64,000 nucleotides of DNA, from assembly GCA_902624315.1 (NCBI GenBank), contig CACNXC010000002.1:124001-188000 (forward strand). The letters run 5' to 3'. The first letter of the stretch is position 1. Every line of letters starts with the position of its first letter. The position numbers and the translations under genes are program-made. The stretch comes from an uncultured Pelagibacteraceae bacterium (GTDB lineage: Bacteria; Pseudomonadota; Alphaproteobacteria; Pelagibacterales; Pelagibacteraceae). The notes under the pieces were generated by a model that was not told where the DNA came from, did no database searches, and was given only the letters and a program-made list of their open reading frames with translations. Shown piece by piece: positions 32,609 to 40,158 of the stretch.

Positions 32609-33103
32609 ATGAAAGAAAAATATCTTAAATTTTGTGATTTTATAGCAAAAGCTTGTGGTGCTTTTGCGGTATTAGCTTTGCTCTTATCAATTTTAGTTAT
32701 CGTAGAGCTAGTTTTTGAGAGATATTTTTTTCAAAGAGCAATTACATGGCAAACAGAATTAGTTACCATGTTATTAGTTGCATCAACTTTCATAGGAAGT
32801 GTGTATGTACTTAGTGAAAAAGCTCACGTTAGTATGGAATGGATTTATGATTTCCTATCTAAAAAAAATATCATTCGCTTAAAAATTTTTACTTCCTTAT
32901 TAAGTTTATTATTTTTTCTAATTTTATTTTATTTTGGATTTTTAATGGTTGAAGAAGCATTTACCAAAAATTATTCAACCGGAACAGTTTGGGATCCACC
33001 TTTATGGATACCATATTCTTCAATGGCTTTAGGCGCTATACTAATGATTCTTCAATATATAGCTGAAATTATCAAACTCACTGACGATAAGGATTATAAT
33101 TAA
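32609..33103 (+). CDS. dctQ: TRAP transporter small membrane subunit
   Basis: A 164-residue protein with four membrane segments. LVIVELVFERYFFQRAITWQTELVTMLLV contains the E...R......W..E pattern of DctQ proteins, which bind the large DctM subunit. The ATG immediately follows the U-tract of the dctP terminator, and no ribosome binding site is visible outside that structure. Translation may therefore depend on a message that starts very near the ATG, or on read-through with a partly unfolded hairpin. The gene shares one base with dctM (33103). Confidence 0.88.
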   Translation: MKEKYLKFCDFIAKACGAFAVLALLLSILVIVELVFERYFFQRAITWQTELVTMLLVASTFIGSVYVLSEKAHVSMEWIYDFLSKKNIIRLKIFTSLLSLLFFLILFYFGFLMVEEAFTKNYSTGTVWDPPLWIPYSSMALGAILMILQYIAEIIKLTDDKDYN

Positions 33104-34434
33104 TGGACCCATTAATAATAGCTATAATCGTTGCAGTTTTTACTTTGATGGTCCTATTTTCTGGAATTCCAATTGCTTTTGGTTTGAGTTTTGTATCAAT
33201 AGTACTTTTAGTATCATTTGAGGGTTTTCAAATGCTCGATGTTTTTGCTGAAACATTCTTTGCTGGATTAAATTCATTTGTTTTACTTTCAATACCAATG
33301 TTTATTTTGATGGGAATGGCTGTTGCTAATTCTCCTGCAGGTAAAGATTTATACACAGGATTAGATAGATGGCTTTGGAGAGTGCCAGGTGGATTGGTTA
33401 TTTCTAATATAGGAGCATGTTCAATTTTTGCTGCATTAAGTGGATCAAGTCCTGCAACTTGTGCAGCTATTGGAACTATGGGAATACCAGAAATGAGAAA
33501 AAGAGGGTATTCAGATCAAATAGCTACCGGAACTATTGCGGCTGGTGGAACATTAGGAGTTTTAATTCCCCCAAGTATTGTCTTAATTGTTTATGGAATT
33601 GCAACTGGAACATCAATTGGAAGATTATTTTTATGTGGATTGGTGCCAGGTTTCATGTTGGCGGGTATGTTTGCAATTTGGGCACTTATCCATAGTTATT
33701 TTATAGATAAAGATGCTGCAAAAGCTTTGAGAAACAGGGTAAAGCCAACATTAAAAGAAAAACTTGAGGTATTACCCAGAATTCTTCCATTCCTAGCAAT
33801 TATTGCTGGAGTTTTATATGTTTTATATGGTGGTGTTGCAACTCCATCCGAGGCATCTGGAGTTGGGGCATTTTTAGTTTTTGTCTTGATAGCTGTTGTT
33901 TACAAAATTTATCAGCCAAAAAAAATTTGGAACATTGTCAAAGTATCAATGAAAGAAAGTGTAATGATCATGTTTATTATTGCAGCTTCTTATCTTTTTG
34001 CATTCACTCTTTCACAACTTTATGTAACTCAGTCCTTAGCCCAAAGTATGGTCGAGTTGAGCTCTAATAAGTGGGTCGTATTTATTTTAATAAATATATT
34101 TCTTCTTATTGCTGGTTTCTTTTTACCACCAGTGGCTGTAATTGTAATGACCTCTGCAATTTTATTGCCAGTAATTACAACTTTAGGATTTGATCCTTAT
34201 TGGTTTGCAATAGTGTTTACTATCAATATGGAAATAGGATTGATAACTCCTCCTGTTGGATTGAATCTTTATATTATAAAAGGCATTACCCCAGATGTGA
34301 GTTTATCTGAAATCTTAAAAGGCTCTATTCCTTTCATGATAATAATGGCATTGGCTATTTTAATTCTATGTATTTTTCCTGAAATTGTTACATGGTTACC
34401 TGATAAAATTATGGGTAAAGCACTTGGATACTAA
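33103..34434 (+). CDS. dctM: TRAP transporter large membrane subunit
   Basis: A 443-residue polytopic protein of the DctM family. Characteristic stretches are FVLLSIPMFILMGMAVANSPAG near 60-80, GACSIFAALSGSSPATCAAIGTMGIPEMRKRGY near 103-135, and TIAAGGTLGVLIPPSIVLIVYGIATGTSIGRLF near 143-175. It is the ion-driven transport channel partnered with DctP and DctQ in the inner membrane. Its 3' end overlaps the start of the tRNA-dihydrouridine synthase gene, so the two are probably on one message. Confidence 0.93.
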   Translation: MDPLIIAIIVAVFTLMVLFSGIPIAFGLSFVSIVLLVSFEGFQMLDVFAETFFAGLNSFVLLSIPMFILMGMAVANSPAGKDLYTGLDRWLWRVPGGLVISNIGACSIFAALSGSSPATCAAIGTMGIPEMRKRGYSDQIATGTIAAGGTLGVLIPPSIVLIVYGIATGTSIGRLFLCGLVPGFMLAGMFAIWALIHSYFIDKDAAKALRNRVKPTLKEKLEVLPRILPFLAIIAGVLYVLYGGVATPSEASGVGAFLVFVLIAVVYKIYQPKKIWNIVKVSMKESVMIMFIIAASYLFAFTLSQLYVTQSLAQSMVELSSNKWVVFILINIFLLIAGFFLPPVAVIVMTSAILLPVITTLGFDPYWFAIVFTINMEIGLITPPVGLNLYIIKGITPDVSLSEILKGSIPFMIIMALAILILCIFPEIVTWLPDKIMGKALGY

Positions 34435-35428
34435 AAAAAAAATTAACAGAAAAGTTTCAGTTGCCCCAATGATGGATTGTACCGATAGGCACGATCGTTT
34501 TTTTCTCAGATTAATGAGTAAAAATGTAATGCTTTATACCGAGATGGTCGCCACAAAATCTGCAATTCATGGAGATAGAAATAAAATTTTATTATTTAGC
34601 CCAGAGGAAAAACCCTTAGCTTTACAGGTTGGTGGCTCTGATAAAGAAGAATTAGCAGAGGTTGCAAAAATTGCAGAGGACATGGGCTATGATGAAATAA
34701 ATATTAATCTTGGATGTCCAAGTAAAAAGGTTCAAAAAAATAAGTTTGGCGCATGTCTCATGAAAGAACCTGATTTAGTAGCAGAATGTATAAACTCAAT
34801 GGTAAATTCTTGTAAAATTCCAGTTACTGCTAAAACAAGAATAGGATTTGATCAAACAGAAGATTTTGATTACTTGCATAATTTTATAGCAAAAATGAAT
34901 TCTGCTGGATGCAACACTATTATTTTACATGCTCGAAAAGCTATACTTTCTGGATTGTCTCCAAAACAAAACTTAAATATCCCCAAATTAAATTACCAAA
35001 TGGTTTATGATATAAAAAATAAAAATCCAAATTTAGAAATAATAATTAATGGAGGTATTTCTAAAATAGAAGAAATAAATAATCATTTAAAAAAATGTGA
35101 TGGAGTAATGATTGGGAGATCTATATATCAAAATCCTTATTCCTTAGTAGAAATTGAAAAAGAAATATTTAAAACAAAAAATAATCCAACAAGAGAGCAG
35201 GTTGTTGAAAAATTATTGGACTATTTAAAAAAAGAAGTAAGTGTTGGGACTAAAGTAAACCATATAATGAGACATACAGTTGGTCTTTATCACGGTCAGG
35301 TTGGATCAAAAGATTGGAAAAGATATCTTAGCGACAATATGATGGCTCGTGACTCTGATTTTCAAAAAACAAAACACATAATGACGATTGTTCAAAATAA
35401 TGAAAAAGCCAATCAAGCAAGTTCATAA
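34424..35428 (+). CDS. dusA: tRNA-dihydrouridine synthase (DusA type)
   Basis: I place the start at the TTG of 34424 (MDTKKKINRKVSVAPMMD, 334 residues). The track start at 34385, also TTG, would add 13 unrelated residues from inside dctM. The TIM-barrel FMN enzyme shows VSVAPMMDCTDRHDRFF, the active-site cysteine in NINLGCPSKKVQKNKFGACLM, and NGGISKIEEI near the phosphate-binding end. The DRH.R motif is typical of DusA, which reduces uridine 20/20a in tRNA. It overlaps dctM by 11 nt and abuts the following TauE/SafE gene. Confidence 0.88.
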   Translation: MDTKKKINRKVSVAPMMDCTDRHDRFFLRLMSKNVMLYTEMVATKSAIHGDRNKILLFSPEEKPLALQVGGSDKEELAEVAKIAEDMGYDEININLGCPSKKVQKNKFGACLMKEPDLVAECINSMVNSCKIPVTAKTRIGFDQTEDFDYLHNFIAKMNSAGCNTIILHARKAILSGLSPKQNLNIPKLNYQMVYDIKNKNPNLEIIINGGISKIEEINNHLKKCDGVMIGRSIYQNPYSLVEIEKEIFKTKNNPTREQVVEKLLDYLKKEVSVGTKVNHIMRHTVGLYHGQVGSKDWKRYLSDNMMARDSDFQKTKHIMTIVQNNEKANQASS

Positions 35429-36264
35429 TGGAAATTTTAAATTTTAGTGAATTGTTTAACCTTTTGATCGTCTTAGGCATAGCTGCTGCAGTGGCAGGTT
35501 TTATGGCTGGTTTACTGGGTGTTGGTGGGGGAATAATTATGGTCCCAGCCTTATATTACGCGTTTACTGTATTAGATTTTGATATTGTTACCAGAATGCA
35601 TTTATCCGTTGGTACTTCATTAGCAATAATAATTCCCACATCAATTATATCAACAAAAACTCATATGGAATATGATGCGGTAGATTTTAAGATGGTAAAA
35701 TCTTTTGGAATTTTTATCTTGATCGGTGTTATTGCTGGAACTTTTTTAGCTGTAAATCTAAAAACACCTGCTCTTGTTTTATTTTTTTCAATTTTTGCAT
35801 TTATGGTAGGGCTTTTTTTTATTTTCTTGAGGGAGAAACTTGTTGATAATCCAAAAAAAATATCTGATTTTATTAAAAATACCTCAGGGGTAATGATTGG
35901 ATTTATATCTGTGCCTTTAGGAATAGGCGGTGGTTCATTGATGGTGCCTTTTATGAGAACATTTGGTTATGATATAAGAAAATCAATTGGCACAGCTGCT
36001 GCAGTTGGATTTTTAATTGCTATAACTGGCACAATTACCATGATAATGGGGGGCAAAATTATCGATAATGTTAACACTCCTTATAGTTTAGGTTACATAA
36101 ACTTACTTGGTTTCATAGTTTTTGTTCCTGTAACAATGATAATGGCAAGACTGGGTGCAAAAGCTGTTTACAGGATAGATAAAAAACTATTAAGTAAAAT
36201 ATTTGGAACTTTTTTAATATTGGTATCTATAAGATCTTTTCTTGAATATATGTCAATTAACTAA
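35428..36264 (+). CDS. TauE/SafE-family membrane transporter (probable sulfite exporter)
   Basis: A 278-residue protein with about eight membrane segments in two repeated halves, each with a glycine-rich motif: AGFMAGLLGVGGGIIMVPALY at 22-42 and GVMIGFISVPLGIGGGSLMVPF near 156-177. This is the TauE/SafE signature. Members export sulfite or sulfoacetate released during sulfonate breakdown, though others have unrelated substrates. It lies about 31 kb from the tau genes. A role in removing sulfite from taurine is possible but only inferred. It shares its first base with the dusA stop. Confidence 0.85.
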   Translation: MEILNFSELFNLLIVLGIAAAVAGFMAGLLGVGGGIIMVPALYYAFTVLDFDIVTRMHLSVGTSLAIIIPTSIISTKTHMEYDAVDFKMVKSFGIFILIGVIAGTFLAVNLKTPALVLFFSIFAFMVGLFFIFLREKLVDNPKKISDFIKNTSGVMIGFISVPLGIGGGSLMVPFMRTFGYDIRKSIGTAAAVGFLIAITGTITMIMGGKIIDNVNTPYSLGYINLLGFIVFVPVTMIMARLGAKAVYRIDKKLLSKIFGTFLILVSIRSFLEYMSIN

Positions 36265-36273
36265 AAGCCTTAT

Positions 36274-36477
36274 TCATTGATTGGTTCCCCATTTTACTCT
36301 ATTCCAAACTCTTTCATGGAAATAGTAAAAGAAAAGTGGAATAATTGAACCAAACCCCAGTATACTTGCTCCTTTAAATGTGCCTGTGAATATATATCCA
36401 AATATCATCCAATATATAAAAATTAACAACCTCCAGGAAAATGTTTTTGCAACCGATCTAATTTTTTTATCTGCCAT
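36274..36477 (-). CDS. DUF2061 small membrane protein
   Basis: A 67-residue protein with two membrane segments. The family pattern RSVAKTFSWRLLIFIYWMIFGY and a C-terminal YYFHERVWNRVKWG are clear for DUF2061. The conserved HER.W motif at the end faces the cytoplasm. Function is unknown; relatives occur in many bacteria and, to my knowledge, also in marine phages. A perfect 21-bp palindrome lies 32 bp upstream of its start. Confidence 0.85.
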   Translation of the reverse strand: MADKKIRSVAKTFSWRLLIFIYWMIFGYIFTGTFKGASILGFGSIIPLFFYYFHERVWNRVKWGTNQ

Positions 36478-36508
36478 ATTGATGTTTTATATAGGAAATA
36501 TGATAAAG

Positions 36509-36529
36509 AATGAATATTAAATATTCATT
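36509..36529. promoter_or_regulatory. 21-bp perfect palindrome between divergent genes
   Basis: AATGAATATT and AATATTCATT form 10-bp perfect arms around one A, in the 153-bp gap between DUF2061 (minus) and the GNAT-like gene (plus). It may be an operator. The AT-rich composition lowers its weight, but perfect arms of this length are uncommon by chance. Confidence 0.4.
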
Positions 36530-36630
36530 AAAATAGACTATTATACAAAAACTTAAGTATTCGAATCTTATTTGAAATTGGGACAATTTTTATATTTAGA
36601 TATCTTAGTTTATAATTTATTTAATAAATA

Positions 36631-37281
36631 ATGAGAGAAATTATAAAAAGTGTTAAAAAAAAACTTGTAGCTAAATATTTAAAAGATGGCTCCATAGAAA
36701 ACTACTCAAAGAAAGCTAAAAAATTTAAACCGAGAATAAAAGCAAGAATTAGAAAAAATAAACAACTTATAGGTAAAAATATTGGTAATTTTTTTGATTG
36801 GATTAAAGGTGCAGAGTTAGTTGAATTAAAAGAGTGTAATACTGAAGAAGATCCAGTAAGGCCAGAACTTAATAATACTTTCAGAAGAAGTTATGGAAGA
36901 AAAATTTTTGGAGTGAAGTATAAAGGGGAAATTCATGCGGTAATGTGTTTTGCTTATACGAATGAAATACCAAAGTCTGTAGAAGAGCTAGATATTATGA
37001 GTCAAGATGCTCACTTACAAAGTACCTTGAGAGGACAGAATGTAGGAAAAATTGCAATTGCTTATACTGTTTGGTCAAAAAAAAAGGGTGGCGGTAAATT
37101 AATTGTTAAAGAAGTATTTAACAAAATAAAAAAATCAAATCATCTCAATAGATTAGTTACTTTGTCTCCTTTAACAGATATGGCTTATAAATTTCATATA
37201 AAAAATGGCGCCAAACTAATTTGTGTAAATGAAACAACTCAAAATTTTGAATACACAGTTATAAAGAATAAAAAGTACTAA
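36631..37281 (+). CDS. Putative GNAT-fold acetyltransferase, unassigned
   Basis: A 216-residue soluble protein with a very lysine/arginine-rich first 60 residues. The rest has a pattern compatible with a GNAT fold: FGVKYKGEIHAVMCFAYT as central strands, LRGQNVGKIAIAYTVW near 134-150 at the place of the acetyl-CoA loop (imperfect, lacking the usual Q/R-x-x-G-x-G/A), and RLVTLSPLTDMAYKFHIKNGAKLI near 178-200 like GNAT motif B. I do not recognise a named family. Flanking palindrome, back-to-back hairpins and the DUF2061 neighbour set this stretch apart from the housekeeping genes around it. Confidence 0.45.
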   Translation: MREIIKSVKKKLVAKYLKDGSIENYSKKAKKFKPRIKARIRKNKQLIGKNIGNFFDWIKGAELVELKECNTEEDPVRPELNNTFRRSYGRKIFGVKYKGEIHAVMCFAYTNEIPKSVEELDIMSQDAHLQSTLRGQNVGKIAIAYTVWSKKKGGGKLIVKEVFNKIKKSNHLNRLVTLSPLTDMAYKFHIKNGAKLICVNETTQNFEYTVIKNKKY

Positions 37282-37282
37282 G

Positions 37283-37319
37283 AAAAAAAAAGGGTGGCTT
37301 CAGTCTCCCTCTACCACCC
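37283..37319 (-). terminator. Minus-strand terminator-like hairpin with no matching gene
   Basis: On the minus strand GGGTGG pairs with CCACCC around a 16-nt purine-rich loop and is followed by nine T. This GC-rich stem is conspicuous in AT-rich DNA. No convincing minus-strand gene ends here; on the plus strand it has no U-tract. Confidence 0.55.
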
Positions 37320-37334
37320 ATAGATAATAATTAT

Positions 37335-37367
37335 TTGATTCTCCTTACGAATCAAAATATTTTTTTT
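37335..37367 (+). terminator. Terminator downstream of the GNAT-like gene
   Basis: TTGATTC pairs with GAATCAA around a 7-nt loop, followed closely by a run of eight T. It lies 54 nt after the stop of the plus-strand gene at 37281 and probably ends its transcript. Confidence 0.6.
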
Positions 37368-37473
37368 AAAAAAGGATATATAATTGTGCACGTACAAATT
37401 GAAATAATTAAAAAACCTCAATTTAAACACATGGTTTATATTTAAAATAATTAAAATAGTGTTACCTTTTAAT

Positions 37474-38544
37474 ATGGCTTTAAAAAAAAGAGATAACAAA
37501 AAATCTAATGGTCGAAATAATAAAAAGGGCAAATTTGACTTGAATCCATTTAATTTCATCGAGGAAAGTAAAAATAAATTAGATAATTTTTATAAAAAAC
37601 TTCAAAAAGAAAGAAAAATAAGCAAAGAGAGATCTGACAAGCAGAGGATTATTAACGAAAAAAGAGAACTTGAGAACCAAAAAAAACAAGCACAAAGAGA
37701 AAAAGAAGAAAGAATAAAAGAGGAAAAAAAACAAATTCTTGAACAAAGAAGACTGATTATTGAAAACGAGAAGCAAATTAAAAAAAATGAGGAAAAAAGA
37801 AAAAAAATCGAGGCTAAAAGGATATTTATTGAGGAACAAAAAATTAAAGACGAAGAAGCTAAAAAAATAAGGGAGGATGCAAGAAAGATTAGAGAGGAAG
37901 AGCTCAGATTAAGCATGCTAGAGAGACAGAGAGTTCGAGATGAAAAAATAAAAGCAAAAGAACAAGCTTTAAAAGAAAAGGAAATTAAAGCACAGCAACT
38001 AAGAGAGGAGAAAGAGAGAGAAAGACAAGAGCAAATTAGACTTAACGAAATAGAGAGACAAAAAAGATTAGAAGAAGAGCAAAGGACACGAGAAGCAGCT
38101 AGAAAATTAAAATATGAAGAAGAAAAACTTAAAGAATCAGAATTAAGATTGAAAGAGATCGAAAATGAGAGACAAAAAGAGATAGAAAGACAAATCTTAA
38201 AAGAGCAAGCAGAACAAAGAGTAAAAGAAGAGGAACTAAGATTAAAAGAGGAAAAAATTAAAGCCGAGGAAGAAGAGAGATTTGCCCGACAAAAAGAAGA
38301 ATATGAAAGAGCAGAGAAATTAAGAAAAGAAGAAGAGGAGCAAAAAAGAATTGAAGAGGAAAAAGAGCGAGAGACTAAACAAAAATTAGAGGAAGAACAA
38401 AGAATTCAAGAAGAAGAGAGAAGATTGAAAGAGTGGGAAGAAAAATTTGATTTAGAGCAAAAAAAGAAGGAAGAAGAATTAATTAAAAAATTTTATAATG
38501 ACAATTCTTCCAATAAAAATGAAACCGAAGAAAAGAATGATTAA
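37474..38544 (+). CDS. Highly charged, long-helix (coiled-coil or single-alpha-helix) protein
   Basis: I chose the ATG giving MALKKRDNKK (356 residues) over the GTG five codons earlier. After about 45 residues of a basic, glycine/asparagine-containing head, the chain is almost wholly E, K, R, Q and I/L up to residue 345 with no proline or glycine, repeating units such as EEEERR and KEKEIKAQQLREEKER. Oppositely charged residues spaced four apart suggest a single alpha helix of roughly 45 nm, or a coiled coil. There is no signal peptide or membrane segment. TolA-like or cytoskeletal roles can be imagined, but nothing in the sequence supports one. Its stop abuts the convergent phosphomannomutase gene. 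Confidence 0.75.
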   Translation: MALKKRDNKKSNGRNNKKGKFDLNPFNFIEESKNKLDNFYKKLQKERKISKERSDKQRIINEKRELENQKKQAQREKEERIKEEKKQILEQRRLIIENEKQIKKNEEKRKKIEAKRIFIEEQKIKDEEAKKIREDARKIREEELRLSMLERQRVRDEKIKAKEQALKEKEIKAQQLREEKERERQEQIRLNEIERQKRLEEEQRTREAARKLKYEEEKLKESELRLKEIENERQKEIERQILKEQAEQRVKEEELRLKEEKIKAEEEERFARQKEEYERAEKLRKEEEEQKRIEEEKERETKQKLEEEQRIQEEERRLKEWEEKFDLEQKKKEEELIKKFYNDNSSNKNETEEKND

Positions 38545-39999
38545 TTAAATTTTTTGGTCATATTCACCAATTTTACCTGTTTTTTGAAGTAGAGAGTCTA
38601 TAAATCTAAATATTTTTAACTTTCTATCATCGGATGTAGGACTTTCTGTTACAATTACTAATGAAGGTTTATTAGAGGAGGCTCTAATCAAACCCCATGA
38701 GCCATCTTTAAACGAAAATCTCACTCCATTTACTGTCAAAATTTCATCAATTTCCTGATTATCTATTTTAATTTTATCATTTTTAATTTTTTTAATATCT
38801 TTTACAATTTTTTCGACTAAAGCGTATTTTTCTTCATCCTTACAATAAGGAGCCATAGTAGGTGTTTGAAATGTTTTTGGAATTTCTTTAATGATTTCAT
38901 CCATTTTTTTGCTCTGATTATCTAGTAAATGACAAACTTGGATCGCTGAATTGATACCATCGTCGTATCCATAACCTAAAGGTTGATTGAAAAAAAAATG
39001 TCCGCTTTTTTCAAATCCAGCTAAGGCGTTTTCATTGTAAACTTTTCTTTTGATATGTGAATGGCCAGTTTTCCAATAAATTGTTTTACATTTATTAGAA
39101 TTTAATAACTTATCATTTGTATATAATCCTGTTGACTTAACATCCACTACAAAAACTGAATTTTTATATTTATTTGACAAACTTCTTGCAATTAATAATC
39201 CTATTTTATCTGAAAATATTTCATTTCCCTCATTATCAATTACTCCTACTCTGTCGCCATCACCATCAAATCCAAAACCTATATCAGCATTATTTTTTTT
39301 AACGGCATCAGAAATTGCATTTAACATTTTTAAGTCTTCCGGATTAGGATTATATTTTGGGAAGGTCCAGTCTAAATTACAATCAAGTTCTATTACGTCA
39401 CAACCAATTCCACGCAAAATATCAGGAGCAAAAATTCCGGCAGTTCCATTACCACAAGCAACCACTGCTTTAATTTTTTTTGCGATTTTATTGTTATTTA
39501 TTAAGCTTTGCTTATATATATCTTGAAAATTTTCTATTTTTTTTTCCTGACCTTGTCCGTTTACAAAGTTTTCACTTAATGTTATTTCTTTTAACTCTTT
39601 CATTTCCTCAGGAGCATGTGTTAATCCTTTCCTAATACCCATTTTAACACCTGTCCAACCATTGTCGTTATGACTTGCAGTTACCATTGCAACAGCATCA
39701 GAATTAAAATGAAATTGCGCAAAATAAACCATTGGAGACAAAGACAAACCTACATCGTCAACATAGCAACCTGTTGAAACTAAACCTTTTTTAAGTGCTA
39801 CTTTTATACTCTCGCTATAAGACCGATAATCATGACCAACGATTACTTTTGGATTAGCCTTGTTGGTTTGTTTTATAATTTGTGTGCCTAATCCTCTGCC
39901 AAGATTCGTTATGCCTAAGAGATTAATGTCTTTTTCATACAACCATCGAGCGTCATACTCTCTAAAACCATAGGGGTCGATTTTTAAATTTACTGGCAT
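38545..39999 (-). CDS. manB: Phosphomannomutase/phosphoglucomutase
   Basis: A 484-residue alpha-D-phosphohexomutase. The catalytic phosphoserine loop is VTASHNDNGWTGVKMG near 105-120, the metal-binding loop is GFGFDGDGDRVGVID near 242-256, and the sugar-binding loop GFEKSGHFFFN lies near 330-340. A C-terminal phosphate-contact region FSFKDGSWGLIRASSNKPSL is also present. It interconverts hexose-1- and 6-phosphates for nucleotide-sugar and glycan synthesis. Mannose versus glucose preference cannot be decided; GEKSGH-type loops occur in dual-specificity enzymes. It stands alone, convergent with the charged-helix gene. Confidence 0.88.
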   Translation of the reverse strand: MPVNLKIDPYGFREYDARWLYEKDINLLGITNLGRGLGTQIIKQTNKANPKVIVGHDYRSYSESIKVALKKGLVSTGCYVDDVGLSLSPMVYFAQFHFNSDAVAMVTASHNDNGWTGVKMGIRKGLTHAPEEMKELKEITLSENFVNGQGQEKKIENFQDIYKQSLINNNKIAKKIKAVVACGNGTAGIFAPDILRGIGCDVIELDCNLDWTFPKYNPNPEDLKMLNAISDAVKKNNADIGFGFDGDGDRVGVIDNEGNEIFSDKIGLLIARSLSNKYKNSVFVVDVKSTGLYTNDKLLNSNKCKTIYWKTGHSHIKRKVYNENALAGFEKSGHFFFNQPLGYGYDDGINSAIQVCHLLDNQSKKMDEIIKEIPKTFQTPTMAPYCKDEEKYALVEKIVKDIKKIKNDKIKIDNQEIDEILTVNGVRFSFKDGSWGLIRASSNKPSLVIVTESPTSDDRKLKIFRFIDSLLQKTGKIGEYDQKI

Positions 40000-40077
40000 T
40001 ATTGTTAATTACTTACATTTTTTTGAATTTTTTTATTGATTTTTTTTTCGTGTGTTCTATAAATGTTCTGTTGATTT

Positions 40078-40124
40078 GTTGTTTATATAGTGTATTAACG
40101 CTAAGCGCACACAACATATAGTTG
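40078..40124 (+). promoter_or_regulatory. Paired NrdR-like boxes upstream of nrdA
   Basis: Two sites aligned on TATATAG/CATATAG are 31 bp apart (40078-40093 and 40109-40124). The second, ACACAACATATAGTTG, matches the NrdR box consensus ACACWATATATWGTGT at 13 of 16 positions. The first matches at 11 or so, mainly in its right half ATATAGTGT. Paired boxes about three turns apart upstream of ribonucleotide reductase genes are the known NrdR arrangement. Confidence 0.6.
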
Positions 40125-40158
40125 TTTTCGTACTAATAACAAAATATAATACAAAAAT

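Noticed and set aside
34385-34423. N-terminal extension of dusA
   Set aside because: These 13 codons are simply dctM sequence read in another frame; the TTG at 34424 gives the usual family N-terminus.
37311-37559. Minus-strand ORF of 82 codons ending in the 37283-37319 hairpin
   Set aside because: Its first third is antisense to the start of the charged-helix gene and its hydrophobic composition is what antisense of lysine/asparagine-rich DNA gives. No family pattern or ribosome binding site is visible. The hairpin is reported separately.
37579-37916. Two long minus-strand ORFs within the charged-helix gene
   Set aside because: Phenylalanine/serine/leucine-only sequences mirror the E/K codons of the real gene; they are shadows.
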